Assembly: GCF_026625825.1 (NCBI RefSeq)
Contig: NZ_CP113065.1
Location: 2,728,001 to 2,792,000 of the forward strand
Direction of reading: 5' to 3'
From: Pseudoxanthomonas sp. SL93
GTDB lineage: Bacteria; Pseudomonadota; Gammaproteobacteria; Xanthomonadales; Xanthomonadaceae
Length of the DNA stretch: 64,000 bases
Shown here piece after piece: positions 6,172 to 16,452 of the stretch; within the stretch, counting starts at the first letter, position 1, and each line of letters starts with the position of its first letter. Below the pieces are notes generated by a model. The model made no database searches. It was not told where the DNA came from and saw only the letters and a list, made by a program, of their open reading frames with translations. The position numbers and the translations under genes are program-made.

Positions 6172-6522
6172 ATGGAAGATGTAGTTGCAACGGAGCCAGG
6201 TGCACGGCTGATGAACCTCTCGCAAGACCGGTTCACTGGGCGGCCTGTCTTTGGCCACCCAGCTGCATACCGTTGCGCCGCGTGCGGCACTTCCACTCGG
6301 TTCGAGCTTGGCCGCAAGAACCCCGAGCCCTTTACGTCAAACATCCATGCGGCATTGGATGCCGCGTCCGGCCCGGCAGTGCCGTGGGAGACGGATTACA
6401 CTGACTTCTGTTGCCTAGGGTGCGGTCTTCCAGTTCGGGTGGCGCACGAGATTCATGAGTTCGCAATGTCGTCTTATCGTTACCTGCCGCTCCGCGTGTA
6501 TGAGTACGTCGGTGGCAGCTAA
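6172..6522 (+). CDS. Cassette 16: probable zinc-ribbon protein of unknown function
   Basis: The product has 116 residues with two CxxC pairs: RCAACG at about residue 40 and CCLGCG at about residue 84. They are about 45 residues apart, consistent with one zinc ribbon. No signal peptide. I took ATG at 6172, 3 bp after R'. An upstream ATG at 6160 lies inside attC and would add four attC-coded residues. The TAA stop is in R'' of attC 17. Confidence 0.72.
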   Translation: MEDVVATEPGARLMNLSQDRFTGRPVFGHPAAYRCAACGTSTRFELGRKNPEPFTSNIHAALDAASGPAVPWETDYTDFCCLGCGLPVRVAHEIHEFAMSSYRYLPLRVYEYVGGS

Positions 6523-6576
6523 CAATTCATTCAAGCCGAACCCGCTTCGCGGGTCGGCTTAATTCAGGTGTTAGAT
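6517..6576 (+). repeat. attC site 17
   Basis: 60-bp attC with R'' AGCTAAC at 6517-6523 and R' GTTAGAT at 6570-6576. The AGAT end matches the ATCTAAC at the end of cassette 17. Confidence 0.95.
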
Positions 6577-6868
6577 GGCTATGAGAGAAAATCACCGACC
6601 AAGCATACGAAACCCGGCAATTCTCTTTGCATGGATCGCGGCTCTTGCGGCTCTACTTTGGCGGGCATACTACGAGCGGTATCACAAGTACGCTGACTGC
6701 ATTGATGCGCTAACCAACTCGAGCTGCATCACTCCAGACGGCGCCAATGTGACTTCCGGGGGTGTTTTCTGGGGGTTCCTAGCGCTCCCTTTCAGTTTTG
6801 CAGCAGCCATTCTCCTTTGTGTGATTGTTTTTCGTTTGGTGCGCAGGCGATCGCGTGGCGCCATCTAA
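6575..6868 (+). CDS. Cassette 17: small membrane protein, last cassette
   Basis: The product has 97 residues with two hydrophobic segments (about 15-30 and 65-90) separated by a loop with two cysteines (YADCIDALTNSSCITP) that probably faces the periplasm, and a basic C-terminus (RLVRRRSRGAI). The ATG at 6575 overlaps R' of attC 17. The next ATG, at 6581, would sit 4 bp after R' like most other cassette starts and may be the true start. The TAA stop is in R'' ATCTAAC. Confidence 0.7.
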   Translation: MAMRENHRPSIRNPAILFAWIAALAALLWRAYYERYHKYADCIDALTNSSCITPDGANVTSGGVFWGFLALPFSFAAAILLCVIVFRLVRRRSRGAI

Positions 6869-6920
6869 CAATTCATTCAAGCCGAACCCGCTTCGCGGCA
6901 TGACTTAATTCAGGCGACAT
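6863..6920 (+). repeat. attC site 18, decayed end of the array
   Basis: R'' ATCTAAC (6863-6869) and the 5' arm are intact. The 3' arm reads GCGGCATGACTT instead of GCGGGTCGGCTT, and R' is replaced by GCGACAT, so the hairpin and the recombination core are destroyed. This freezes the right boundary of the array, and core genes follow at once. Confidence 0.85.
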
Positions 6921-7266
6921 GGCCACCGATCGCGACTTCATCGACTACGTAGCGGAGCAGATCGCGCTTGGCAGCCGGCTGACCTACAGGAAGATGTTCG
7001 GCGAGTACGCGCTTTATGTGGACGAGAAGGTGGTGGCGTTCGTCTGCGACAACAGCGTCTTCATCAAGCCTTCCGCTGCCGTGGCTCTCCTGGGCGCGGA
7101 GCTGCCGAAGCGGCCGCCGTATCCGGGTGCCAAGGACTACCCGGTTGTGGATGAACTGCTGGATGACACCGACGCGATCCGTGCGCTGATGCTCGAGACG
7201 GCCGCGCTGATGCCCGCGCCGAAACCGAAGAAGGCCGCCGCCGCACCGCGCAAGCCACACAAGTAG
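6919..7266 (+). CDS. TfoX N-terminal domain protein
   Basis: The product has 115 residues. The sequence (DFIDYVAEQIALGSRLTYRKMFGEYALYVDEKVVAFVCDN, residues 5-44, with MFGEYALY central) is the TfoX/Sxy N-terminal domain. TfoX of gammaproteobacteria (about 200 residues) adds a C-terminal domain that is absent here; a Lys/Ala/Pro tail takes its place. Single-domain TfoX-like proteins are common and their role is mostly unproven, so a competence function should not be assumed. The ATG lies on the last bases of the decayed attC, and its leader therefore comes from attC sequence. Confidence 0.88.
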   Translation: MATDRDFIDYVAEQIALGSRLTYRKMFGEYALYVDEKVVAFVCDNSVFIKPSAAVALLGAELPKRPPYPGAKDYPVVDELLDDTDAIRALMLETAALMPAPKPKKAAAAPRKPHK

Positions 7267-7356
7267 CGCCGCCCGTGCCCGCCCCGCTGCGTGCCGATGC
7301 GCCGTCACGACATGTTTCAATGCGGGCCTGACACCACACTCCACCCGGGACCCCCC

Positions 7357-7740
7357 ATGGCAGACCCCTACAATTCTTCGACCTCCCGCACCACGGCCGT
7401 GCTGCTGAATGACGCGATGGTCACGACCGCGCTGGAACTTCCCGGCTACCGCACCACGCGCAGCCTGGGCGTGGTGCGTGGCATCACCGTGCGCTCCCGC
7501 TCGATCGTCGGCAACTTCCTGGGTGGGCTGCAGACGCTGTTCGGGGGCAACATCACCATCTATACGGAGCTGTGCGAACAGGCGCGCTACGACACGTACC
7601 GCGACATGGTGCAGCACGCCAGGCAGCTTGGCGCCAACGCCATCATCGCCGTGCGGTACGACGCCACGGAGCTGATGTCCGGCCTGACCGAGGTGCTGTG
7701 CTATGGCACTGCGGTGGTGGTGGAGTCGCAGGATGACTGA
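7357..7740 (+). CDS. YbjQ-like (DUF74) heavy-metal-binding-domain protein
   Basis: The product has 127 residues. The core from about residue 18 ([20 protein letters not shown]) through [10 protein letters not shown], the helix [20 protein letters not shown] and the strand NAIIAVRYD is the YbjQ/DUF74 family, a pentameric small protein named as a putative heavy-metal-binding domain. The usual length is about 105-110, so the N-terminus has a short extra segment. I chose ATG 7357 because an upstream start at 7291 adds non-conserved sequence. It overlaps the next ORF by 8 bp, suggesting translational coupling. Confidence 0.85.
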   Translation: MADPYNSSTSRTTAVLLNDAMVTTALELPGYRTTRSLGVVRGITVRSRSIVGNFLGGLQTLFGGNITIYTELCEQARYDTYRDMVQHARQLGANAIIAVRYDATELMSGLTEVLCYGTAVVVESQDD

Positions 7741-8440
7741 CGGTGCATTCCCGTCGGAACCTCCTTGCGGATGCATCGATCACGCGACCCCAGCCGCAGG
7801 AAGTGGATTTCGGTTGCGCTGGGGCACGGCGCTTCCGTTGTTGGTGGCCGTCATGTCCGCCTGCAGCAGCAACGCCTTCCAGAGAGATGGCGTCAGCCAG
7901 GACGCTTGCACCTTCGACAGGGCCGCCATGCTCGCGCTGGACGAGCAGAAGTTCGATCAGGATCTCAGCGTTGGCGGCGGTGGCTGGCGTGCGCTCGCCT
8001 CAAGGCAGACGTGTGAACTGGCAGCGGCGGACCTGATTGCAGACTATCGGTCTGCGCATGGATCGGTATCCCCGCTGCTGTTCTGGCACGAGGGACAGCT
8101 CAGAGCGTTCTCGGGGCAGTACACGCAGGCCATCGCCCTTTTCAAACAGTCGTACAAGCCCAGGCAACAAGACTTCGGCTGGAACGCCTATGCGGATGCG
8201 ACCATCGCGTTCCTGCGCGGCGACCGCCTGGCACTGGACGCGGCACTGGTCGAGATGAAGGCAACGCCCGCGCCGCCCGGCGAAACCCTGAAGGAAGGAA
8301 AGCTGGAAATGACGCTGCCCGATGGAACGAAGACCACGATGCCCTGGCCCTTGAATGTGGAGGTCGTGGAAGGCTTGCAGCGCTGCCTGGGAAAACCATA
8401 TCGGGAAGCTTATGGACCTGCCTGCCGACGGGAAGAATGA
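7733..8440 (+). CDS. Predicted lipoprotein of unknown function
   Basis: The product has 235 residues. After a 27-residue polar N-terminus comes a hydrophobic stretch ending [13 protein letters not shown], a probable lipobox, so the true start may be further in than the ATG at 7733. The mature part is helical and includes [26 protein letters not shown], reminiscent of a TPR-type helix pair, and four cysteines. The start overlaps the end of the YbjQ-like gene by 8 bp. No family recognised. Confidence 0.72.
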   Translation: MTDGAFPSEPPCGCIDHATPAAGSGFRLRWGTALPLLVAVMSACSSNAFQRDGVSQDACTFDRAAMLALDEQKFDQDLSVGGGGWRALASRQTCELAAADLIADYRSAHGSVSPLLFWHEGQLRAFSGQYTQAIALFKQSYKPRQQDFGWNAYADATIAFLRGDRLALDAALVEMKATPAPPGETLKEGKLEMTLPDGTKTTMPWPLNVEVVEGLQRCLGKPYREAYGPACRREE

Positions 8441-8560
8441 AGCGCGTTGGTATTTGCGTGAGAAAGCGGGTCTTTTGACTCACTCATCGGATTCTGTATG
8501 AGTGGCGCAGCCTGTTCCGTCGGTCACGGCGTCGGTTAGAGCACCGCCCAAGGCCTGGCC

Positions 8561-9229
8561 TCAGCCATCCTCGTCCGGCGGCAGCACGATGCCGTCCGGC
8601 TCCACGGCCAGGCGGCCGGCGGCGAGCACGGCCTGGGTGCGGTTGGTGACGCCCAGCTTGCGGAGGATGGCGGTGACGTGCGCCTTGATGGTGGCTTCGG
8701 ACACGCCCAGGTCGTAGGCGATCTGCTTGTTGAGGCGGCCGGCGCCGAGCATCTGCAGCACCTTGAACTGCTGCGGCGTCAGGTCGCGCAGGCGCTGCGC
8801 GATCTCCTGTTCGTCGCGTGAGGTCGCCGGCGCGTTGTGCGCCTCATCCGGCGCCCAACGCTCGCCTTCCAGCACCGCACCGATGGCTTCGCCGATGGTG
8901 TCCGAATCGGCCGACTTGGGGATGAACCCAAGCGCGCCGTGGTCCAGTGCACGTCGCATCACCGCGGGCTCTTCGCGTGCCGACACGATGACCACCGGCA
9001 GCTGCGGGTGCAGCGCGCGCAGGTGCACCAGCGCGTTGAAGCCATGCGCGCCCGGCATGTTGAGGTCCATCAGCAGCAGGTCCGCGTCCGGGTGCGCATC
9101 GACCAGCACGTACAGCGCATCGACGCTGTCGGCTTCGTGCAGCTTGACGCCCGGCAGCACGCGCTGCACGGCCCCGCGAAGTGCTTCACGGAACAGCGGG
9201 TGGTCGTCGGCGATCAGCAGGGTCGGCAT
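8561..9229 (-). CDS. LuxR/NarL-family response regulator
   Basis: The product has 222 residues. An N-terminal receiver domain has the acidic pair Asp8-Asp9 and phospho-acceptor Asp55 in MDLNMPG. A C-terminal HTH (about 155-215) contains LTPQQFKVLQMLGAGRLNKQ and SEATIKAHVTAILRKLGVTN, the LuxR signature. The start at 9229 gives a receiver beginning MPTLLIADDH. The gene lies 108 bp downstream of acs on the same strand, so it may regulate acetate or carboxylate use. A cognate histidine kinase is not next to it. Phosphorylation and DNA target are unknown. Confidence 0.93.
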   Translation of the reverse strand: MPTLLIADDHPLFREALRGAVQRVLPGVKLHEADSVDALYVLVDAHPDADLLLMDLNMPGAHGFNALVHLRALHPQLPVVIVSAREEPAVMRRALDHGALGFIPKSADSDTIGEAIGAVLEGERWAPDEAHNAPATSRDEQEIAQRLRDLTPQQFKVLQMLGAGRLNKQIAYDLGVSEATIKAHVTAILRKLGVTNRTQAVLAAGRLAVEPDGIVLPPDEDG

Positions 9230-9337
9230 GGCATGGCGTTCCATCGGGGGAGAAAGGGTAGTCCGTACTGCGTTGTCTGCACAGGGCGGACGGCCGTCCG
9301 TCCTGTGCGCCTCCATCCGCCCTCCCCTGCGGATGGC

Positions 9338-11281
<1,944 letters not shown>

Positions 11282-11587
11282 GGCGTCCTCCCGAAGACGT
11301 TCAAGTGAAGCAGGTGATTCTGACAGCAAGGCACGATGGGCCGCGAGACCCGGGGGCAGGCCGCGAGTTTGACGCATTCCACCGTGCGGCATTGCAGCAA
11401 CCGGCTTAGACCTTGGTCTTAAATCCATGGCCCTTGCCACGCCGGTCGCGCCGGAGAGCGCGCAACGGCGGGAATCGGGGCCGACGGGGATGCACTTACG
11501 ACTAATGGCGAATAGGCGACAGCGAGGCTCTGGCGCAAGTCTGCGGTCCAGCCGCGCAACGCGGCCATTAGCCTTTCGGGAGGGGTT
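11282..11587. promoter_or_regulatory. Divergent control region between acs and the porin gene
   Basis: This 306-bp gene-free stretch must hold both divergent promoters. The clearest element is an inverted repeat, AGACC-TT-GGTCT, at 11408-11419, inside an extended near-symmetry from 11406 (TTAGACC). It is a candidate operator. No confident -35/-10 pair is assigned. The porin gene has a strong ribosome binding site (GGGAGGGG) just before its ATG. Confidence 0.4.
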
Positions 11588-12973
11588 ATGACCAAACGTT
11601 CCGCACTCATGGTGCGACGGCCACTGGCCGCCGCGCTCTTCGTCGCACTGATCGCGCCGGGCATGGCCTTCGCACAGACCGCCAAGGAGAAAGCCCTGGA
11701 GGCCCGCGTGGCCGAACTGGAGCGGCAGGTGCAGTTGCTGCTCTCGTCGCAGCAACAGCAGCAGACCCTGATCACCACCACTCAGGAACAGGTGACGCAG
11801 GTGCAGGCCAAGCAGGCGGCGCTGCCGGCGCCCGTGCCGGCCGGCAAGCAACCGATCCAGAACACCACCATCATGACCGCCGCCAATCCGGGCACGGCGT
11901 TCTCGTACGGTGGCTTCATCAAGATGGACGCCATGGTGACCGACACCAGCGACGGCCGCATCGCCGATGGTTCGTCCGGCCGCCTGTTCTACGTGCCCAG
12001 CACGATTCCCGTCGGCGGCGCGACCGCGGATGGCGGCGACCCGTACACCGATTTCCACGCGCAGTTCTCGCGCTTCTGGTTGAGCGCGGACCACGTGACC
12101 GACAGCGGTGACAAGTTCAAGGGCTACGTGGAAATGGACTTCTTCGGTGGCGGCAGCAATGCGCTGGCCGGCAACGAAGTGGCCACCAACACCTACGCGG
12201 TGAGCCTGCGCCAGGCCTACGTGACCTGGAACAACTGGCTGGCCGGCCAGACCTGGTCCAACTTCATGGACGTGGCCGCGCTGCCGGATGCGGTGGACTT
12301 CGTCGGTCCCACCGACGGCACGGTCTTCGTGCGGCAGGCGCAGTTGCGCTACACCAAGGGCCCGTGGTCGGTGTCGGTGGAGAACCCGCAGACCACCGTC
12401 ACGCCCTACCTGGGCGGCACGCGCTTCAACAGCGGCGACAACGTCATGCCTGACGTCACCGCCCGCTGGCAGGCCAAGGGCGACTGGGGTCATTTCAGCG
12501 TGGCCGGCCTGCTGCGCCAGTTCAAGGCACTGGAGGAAACCGACACCGGTGCGGCGGTCAGCGTGTCGGGCAAGTTCAACCTGGGCAAGAGCGACGACCT
12601 GCGCTACGCGGTCAACGCCGGCCAGGGCATCGGCCGCTACCTGGGCTTCGGCATCGGCAGCGACGTGGTCACCGATGCCGGTGGCGACATCGAGGCGCTG
12701 GATGGCTACGGCGGCTTCGTCGCCTGGCGCCATGTGTTCAGCCCGAAAGTCCGCACCAACGTGATGTACTCGGCGGCGCATTTCGACAACGACATCGCCA
12801 TCACCGGGTTCGGCGTCACCGAGCGCACGCAGTCGATGCACGCCAACATCATCTATTCGCCGTTCCCGAAACTGGACATCGGCGCGGAGCTGATCTACGG
12901 ACAACGTTCGCTTGAGGATGAGCGCGAAGGCGACCTGAAGCGCCTGCACACCCACGTCAAGTACACCTTCTGA
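11588..12973 (+). CDS. DcaP-like outer-membrane porin
   Basis: The product has 461 residues. A 29-residue signal peptide ends APGMAFA. A short coiled coil follows ([18 protein letters not shown]), then a Gln-rich linker, then a 16-strand-type barrel region rich in alternating aromatic/polar strands ending in HVKYTF with C-terminal Phe, as in trimeric porins. N-terminal coiled coil plus barrel is the layout of DcaP-family porins, which pass dicarboxylates and other anions. The gene is 11 bp upstream of an MHS-type transporter and divergent from acs, so a role in carboxylate uptake is likely. Confidence 0.85.
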   Translation: MTKRSALMVRRPLAAALFVALIAPGMAFAQTAKEKALEARVAELERQVQLLLSSQQQQQTLITTTQEQVTQVQAKQAALPAPVPAGKQPIQNTTIMTAANPGTAFSYGGFIKMDAMVTDTSDGRIADGSSGRLFYVPSTIPVGGATADGGDPYTDFHAQFSRFWLSADHVTDSGDKFKGYVEMDFFGGGSNALAGNEVATNTYAVSLRQAYVTWNNWLAGQTWSNFMDVAALPDAVDFVGPTDGTVFVRQAQLRYTKGPWSVSVENPQTTVTPYLGGTRFNSGDNVMPDVTARWQAKGDWGHFSVAGLLRQFKALEETDTGAAVSVSGKFNLGKSDDLRYAVNAGQGIGRYLGFGIGSDVVTDAGGDIEALDGYGGFVAWRHVFSPKVRTNVMYSAAHFDNDIAITGFGVTERTQSMHANIIYSPFPKLDIGAELIYGQRSLEDEREGDLKRLHTHVKYTF

Positions 12974-12984
12974 GGGGAATCCAC

Positions 12985-14646
12985 ATGAGCTCCACCAGCA
13001 TTCCGCAAGCCGGCGGCAGCGAGCTGACGCAAGGCCATAAAAAGGTCATTTTCGCGTCGAGCCTCGGCACCGTGTTCGAGTGGTACGACTTCTATCTTTA
13101 CGGGTCGTTGGCCGTCATCATCGCCAAGCAGTTCTTCAGCGGTGTCAACGAAACCACCGGCATGATCTTCGCGCTGCTGGCGTTCGCCGCGGGCTTCTTC
13201 GTGCGTCCGTTCGGCGCGGCGTTCTTCGGCAGCCTGGGCGACCGCATCGGCCGCAAGTACACGTTCCTGGTCACCATCCTGATCATGGGCATCTCGACCT
13301 TCCTGGTCGGCGTGCTGCCCAACTACGCGACGATAGGCTTCGCAGCGCCGGTGATCCTGATCATCCTGCGCCTGGCACAGGGCCTGGCGATGGGCGGCGA
13401 ATACGGTGGCGCGGCCACCTACGTGGCCGAGCATGCACCACCGGGCAAGCGTGGCCTGTACACCAGCTTCATCCAGACCACCGCCACGCTGGGGCTGTTC
13501 CTGTCGCTGGCGGTGATCCTGGCCTGCCGTCTGTCGCTGGGCACCGAGGCGTTCGAGGACTGGGGCTGGCGCATTCCGTTCCTGGGTTCCATCGTGCTGC
13601 TGGGCGTCTCCGTGTGGATCCGCCTGCAGCTGGCCGAGTCGCCCTTGTTCCAGCAGATGAAGGCCGAGGGCAAGGGCTCGAAGAAGCCCTTCCGCGACAG
13701 CCTGCAGGGCGGCAACCTGAAGCTGATGCTGCTGGTGCTGTTCGGCGCCACCGCCGGCCAGGCCGTGGTGTGGTACGGCGGCCAGTTCTACGCGCTGTTC
13801 TTCCTGCAGAGCATGATCAAGGTGGACCCGACCGTGTCCTACCTGCTCATCGCCGGTGCGCTGCTGCTGGCCACGCCATTCTTCCTGTTCTTCGGCTGGC
13901 TGTCGGACAAGATCGGCCGCAAGAAGATCATCATGGCCGGCTGCCTGCTGGCCGCGCTGACCTACTTCCCGATCTTCAAGGGCATCACCCACTACGCCAA
14001 CCCGGCCATCGCAGAAGCCCGCAGTTCGTCGCCCGCCATCGTCATCGCCGATCCGGAGACCTGCAGCTTCCAGTTCGATCCGGTCGGCATCCGCAAGTTC
14101 ACCAGCTCGTGCGACGTGGCCACGGCCGCGCTGACGAAGGCCGGCGTACCGCATGAAATCCAGCCGGGTCCGGCAGGTCAGATCGCGCAGGTGCAGGTGG
14201 GCGGCAACCAGGTGCAGTCCTACGAGGCCGCCGGGCTCTCGAAGGATGACGCCAAGGCCAAGTCCGGCGAATTCGGCACGGCGCTTAAGGGCGCGCTGAC
14301 GTCGGCCGGCTATCCGGAGAAGGCGGACACCGCGCGCATCAACATCCCGATGACGCTGTTCCTGCTGTGGGTGCTGGTGATCTACGTGACCATGGTCTAC
14401 GGCCCGATCGCCGCGTACCTGGTGGAACTGTTCCCCACGCGCATCCGCTACACCTCCATGTCGCTGCCGTACCACATCGGCAACGGCTGGTTCGGTGGCT
14501 TCCTGCCGGCGATCTCCTTCGCGCTGGTGGCGGGCACGGGCAACCTGTACTACGGCCTGTGGTATCCGATCGGCATCGCGGTGATGACGCTGATCATCGG
14601 CACGCTGTTCCTGCGCGAGACCAACCAGGTCGACATCACCAAGTAG
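12985..14646 (+). CDS. MFS transporter, metabolite:H+ symporter (MHS) family
   Basis: The product has 553 residues and about 12 membrane spans. Family marks are [13 protein letters not shown] in span 1, [19 protein letters not shown] between spans 2 and 3, and [29 protein letters not shown]. These are typical of the ShiA/KgtP/ProP branch that imports small carboxylates or osmolytes with protons. A hydrophilic segment of about 115 residues (about 335-450, after [14 protein letters not shown]) is inserted between the ninth and tenth spans and probably lies in the periplasm. It is longer than in E. coli relatives. The gene probably forms an operon with the porin upstream. The substrate is not determined; acetate or a dicarboxylate fits the context. 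Confidence 0.92.
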   Translation: MSSTSIPQAGGSELTQGHKKVIFASSLGTVFEWYDFYLYGSLAVIIAKQFFSGVNETTGMIFALLAFAAGFFVRPFGAAFFGSLGDRIGRKYTFLVTILIMGISTFLVGVLPNYATIGFAAPVILIILRLAQGLAMGGEYGGAATYVAEHAPPGKRGLYTSFIQTTATLGLFLSLAVILACRLSLGTEAFEDWGWRIPFLGSIVLLGVSVWIRLQLAESPLFQQMKAEGKGSKKPFRDSLQGGNLKLMLLVLFGATAGQAVVWYGGQFYALFFLQSMIKVDPTVSYLLIAGALLLATPFFLFFGWLSDKIGRKKIIMAGCLLAALTYFPIFKGITHYANPAIAEARSSSPAIVIADPETCSFQFDPVGIRKFTSSCDVATAALTKAGVPHEIQPGPAGQIAQVQVGGNQVQSYEAAGLSKDDAKAKSGEFGTALKGALTSAGYPEKADTARINIPMTLFLLWVLVIYVTMVYGPIAAYLVELFPTRIRYTSMSLPYHIGNGWFGGFLPAISFALVAGTGNLYYGLWYPIGIAVMTLIIGTLFLRETNQVDITK

Positions 14647-14690
14647 GCCATGTTCCTCCCCCGCGCCGGACGCTGTCCGGCGCACCCCCG

Positions 14691-14717
14691 ACGCCGGCCC
14701 TCGTGGCCGGCGTTTTC
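14691..14717 (+). terminator. Rho-independent terminator after the transporter gene
   Basis: A perfect 9-bp stem ACGCCGGCC / GGCCGGCGT (14691-14699 and 14705-14713) with a 5-nt loop is followed by TTTCTT. A second 9-bp GC hairpin without a T-run lies just upstream (14663-14683). Confidence 0.8.
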
Positions 14718-14779
14718 TTGTGCGCCACGCCGCCGCGGCCTGCGTACCATGGACCCCCGACGACCCACCGGAGCATGCA

Positions 14780-15160
14780 ATGCCGCTGATCACCCTGACT
14801 GTGCGCAAGCCCAAGGACGACGCCTTCAAGTCCGCCGTGCTGGAGGCCGTGCATGCGGCGCTGGTGGCGTCCGGCGTTCCCGCCACGGATCGGTTCCAGC
14901 GCGTGCTGGAACTGTCCGCCGAAGACTTCCGTTACGACCCCTCGTACCCCGACGTCGCCACCGCGCGCGACGAGGACTTCGTGCTGATCGAGATCCTGTG
15001 GTCGGCCGGCCGCAGCGTGAAGGTGAAGCGGGCGCTGCTGGCCGACCTGATGCAACGCCTGGGCGCAGGCGGCTTCGACCCGGAGAACGTCATGGTCTGC
15101 TTCAAGGAAACCACATGGGAGAACTGGGCATTCGCCGGTGGACGGCTGCTGCACACCTGA
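14780..15160 (+). CDS. Tautomerase-family protein
   Basis: The product has 126 residues. It begins MPLITLTVRKPKDDAFKSAVLEAVHAAL, so removal of Met exposes Pro as N-terminal residue, the catalytic base of the 4-oxalocrotonate tautomerase/MIF superfamily. The strand LIEILWSAGRSVKVKRAL and C-terminal VMVCFKETTWENWAF fit the tautomerase_2-type members of about 130 residues. I chose ATG 14780 because of this Pro2; upstream in-frame codons are not conserved. Substrate unknown. It is transcribed after the terminator, so probably from its own promoter. Confidence 0.9.
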   Translation: MPLITLTVRKPKDDAFKSAVLEAVHAALVASGVPATDRFQRVLELSAEDFRYDPSYPDVATARDEDFVLIEILWSAGRSVKVKRALLADLMQRLGAGGFDPENVMVCFKETTWENWAFAGGRLLHT

Positions 15161-15163
15161 CCG

Positions 15164-15496
15164 TTATTGCGGCGGCGCGGCCAGTTCCTTCGCGCTGAGA
15201 TGGCCGTCGCGGTTGGTGTCCTGCTTGCGGAACGTGGCGGCCAGGCGCTCGCGGTGCTGTTCGCGGGTGATCGGCTGGCCCTTGCCGCCGGGCTGTTCGG
15301 CGGAAGACAGCACGCCGTCCTTGTCGCCATCGCGCGCGTCGAAGGCGTAGGTCATCCAGTCCTGGAATTCCAGCAGGCTGACCCGGCCATCGGCGTCGGT
15401 GTCCATCCGCGCGAGGTACTCGCTGGTGGCATTGACCTGCGCCTGCGCAAGGAGCGGCAGGCAGGCGATGGCGGGCAGGAGGCGTCGGAAGCGCAT
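15164..15496 (-). CDS. Exported EF-hand calcium-binding protein
   Basis: The product has 110 residues. A signal peptide (MRFRRLLPAIACLPLLAQAQ) precedes three EF-hand loops: DTDADGRVSLLEF, DGDKDGVLSSAEQ and DTNRDGHLSAKEL, near residues 32, 57 and 92. These bind calcium through Asp/Asn side chains, so the protein is a small periplasmic or secreted calcium binder. The 3' end converges with the tautomerase gene, only 3 bp apart. Confidence 0.88.
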   Translation of the reverse strand: MRFRRLLPAIACLPLLAQAQVNATSEYLARMDTDADGRVSLLEFQDWMTYAFDARDGDKDGVLSSAEQPGGKGQPITREQHRERLAATFRKQDTNRDGHLSAKELAAPPQ

Positions 15497-15618
15497 GAGG
15501 GCATTGTAGGGCGCGCGTGATCCGCAGGGTGCCTTCGAGGGCCGGATGCCGCGGTTTGTTCATCGAAGGCGCGCGGGTATTCAGGTACGCTGCGAGCGCT
15601 TGTGCAACCACCCCCACG

Positions 15619-16452
15619 ATGAACCTGCCCGCCTCGCCCGATACCGCGGCCTGCGCCGCTCCCTTGTTCGAACTGGACCGCGCCACGGTCGTGCGCGGCC
15701 CCTCGCGCGTGCTGCACAACCTGTCGCTGCGCATCCCGCTGGGCCAGCACACGGCCATCCTGGGGCCGAACGGCTGCGGCAAGTCCACCTTCATCAAGCT
15801 CATCAACCGCGAGCTGTATCCGCTGGCGCGCGAAGGCGATGCCGCGGTGAAAGTGTTCGGCCTGCGCCGCTGGAACGTCAACGAACTGCGCAACCGCCTG
15901 GGCGTGGTCACCAGCGACCTGACCCTCGACCTGCAGCAGATGCCTTTCCTGCGCGTGGAAGACGCGGTGGTCACCGGCTTCTTCTCCAGCTTGGTGGTGC
16001 CGCCGCATCGCGACGTCAGCGACGAGATGCGCGAACGCGCGCGCCGGGCGCTGGCCGAGGTGCGTGCCCTGCCGCTGGCCGACCGGCAGGTGGCCGAGCT
16101 GTCCACCGGCGAGATGCGCCGCGTGCTGATCGCGCGCGCGCTGGTGCACGCGCCGCAGGCACTGCTGCTGGATGAGCCGACCGCCGGCCTGGACCTGGTG
16201 GCGCGCCAGCATTTCCTCGGCCTGATGCGCAGCCTGGCGCAGCGCGGGATCACGCTGGTGCTGGTGACGCACCACATCGAGGAAGTCATTCCAGAGATCG
16301 ACCGCGTGCTGCTGCTGCGCGAGGGCACGATCTACGCCGACGGCGACCGTGCCGGCACGCTGACCGACGCCCACCTCAGCCATGCCTTCGGCGGTCCGGT
16401 GCAGGTACGCCGCGATGGCGATTACTACGGAGCCGGTCCCGGCCATGCCTGA
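15619..16452 (+). CDS. Orphan ABC-type ATPase
   Basis: The product has 277 residues with one nucleotide-binding domain. Walker A is GPNGCGKST, the signature is the variant LSTGEMRR instead of LSGGQ, Walker B is [11 protein letters not shown] and the switch is VTHHIEEV. No permease or binding protein is next to it. The layout resembles soluble ATPases related to ModF/YlmA-like ABC proteins. I took ATG 15619; upstream in-frame sequence is not conserved. It overlaps mutM by 8 bp, so the two are probably cotranscribed. The partner is unknown. Confidence 0.87.
   Translation: MNLPASPDTAACAAPLFELDRATVVRGPSRVLHNLSLRIPLGQHTAILGPNGCGKSTFIKLINRELYPLAREGDAAVKVFGLRRWNVNELRNRLGVVTSDLTLDLQQMPFLRVEDAVVTGFFSSLVVPPHRDVSDEMRERARRALAEVRALPLADRQVAELSTGEMRRVLIARALVHAPQALLLDEPTAGLDLVARQHFLGLMRSLAQRGITLVLVTHHIEEVIPEIDRVLLLREGTIYADGDRAGTLTDAHLSHAFGGPVQVRRDGDYYGAGPGHA

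Larger units (their letters stand above)
1..6920 (+). mobile_element. Chromosomal integron gene-cassette array, distal part
   Basis: Eighteen attC-type repeats with the core CTAAC / GTTAG at their ends recur every 230-520 bp, all in one orientation, each following a small plus-strand ORF. This is the architecture of a sedentary integron (superintegron) cassette array. In an integron the genes read away from attI, so the integrase and attI lie left of base 1. The array ends at a decayed attC at 6863-6920, after which high-GC core genes begin. The attC sites are almost identical to one another, as is usual for chromosomal integrons of xanthomonads. Cassette ORFs look lower in GC than the neighbouring chromosome. 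No integrase gene is present in the window. Confidence 0.95.

Noticed and set aside
148..6920. Regularly spaced near-identical 60-bp repeats as a CRISPR array
   Set aside because: Repeats are 230-520 bp apart, have outer GTTAG/CTAAC boxes, and spacers carry ORFs; no cas genes. They are attC sites.
6919..7266. TfoX-like gene as the competence regulator of the integron
   Set aside because: Only the N-terminal domain is present; such proteins are common and no competence genes are near, so I keep it as domain annotation only.
11588..12955. In-frame extension of acs through the porin gene on the minus strand
   Set aside because: High-GC shadow frame; the porin on the plus strand has a signal peptide and ribosome binding site.
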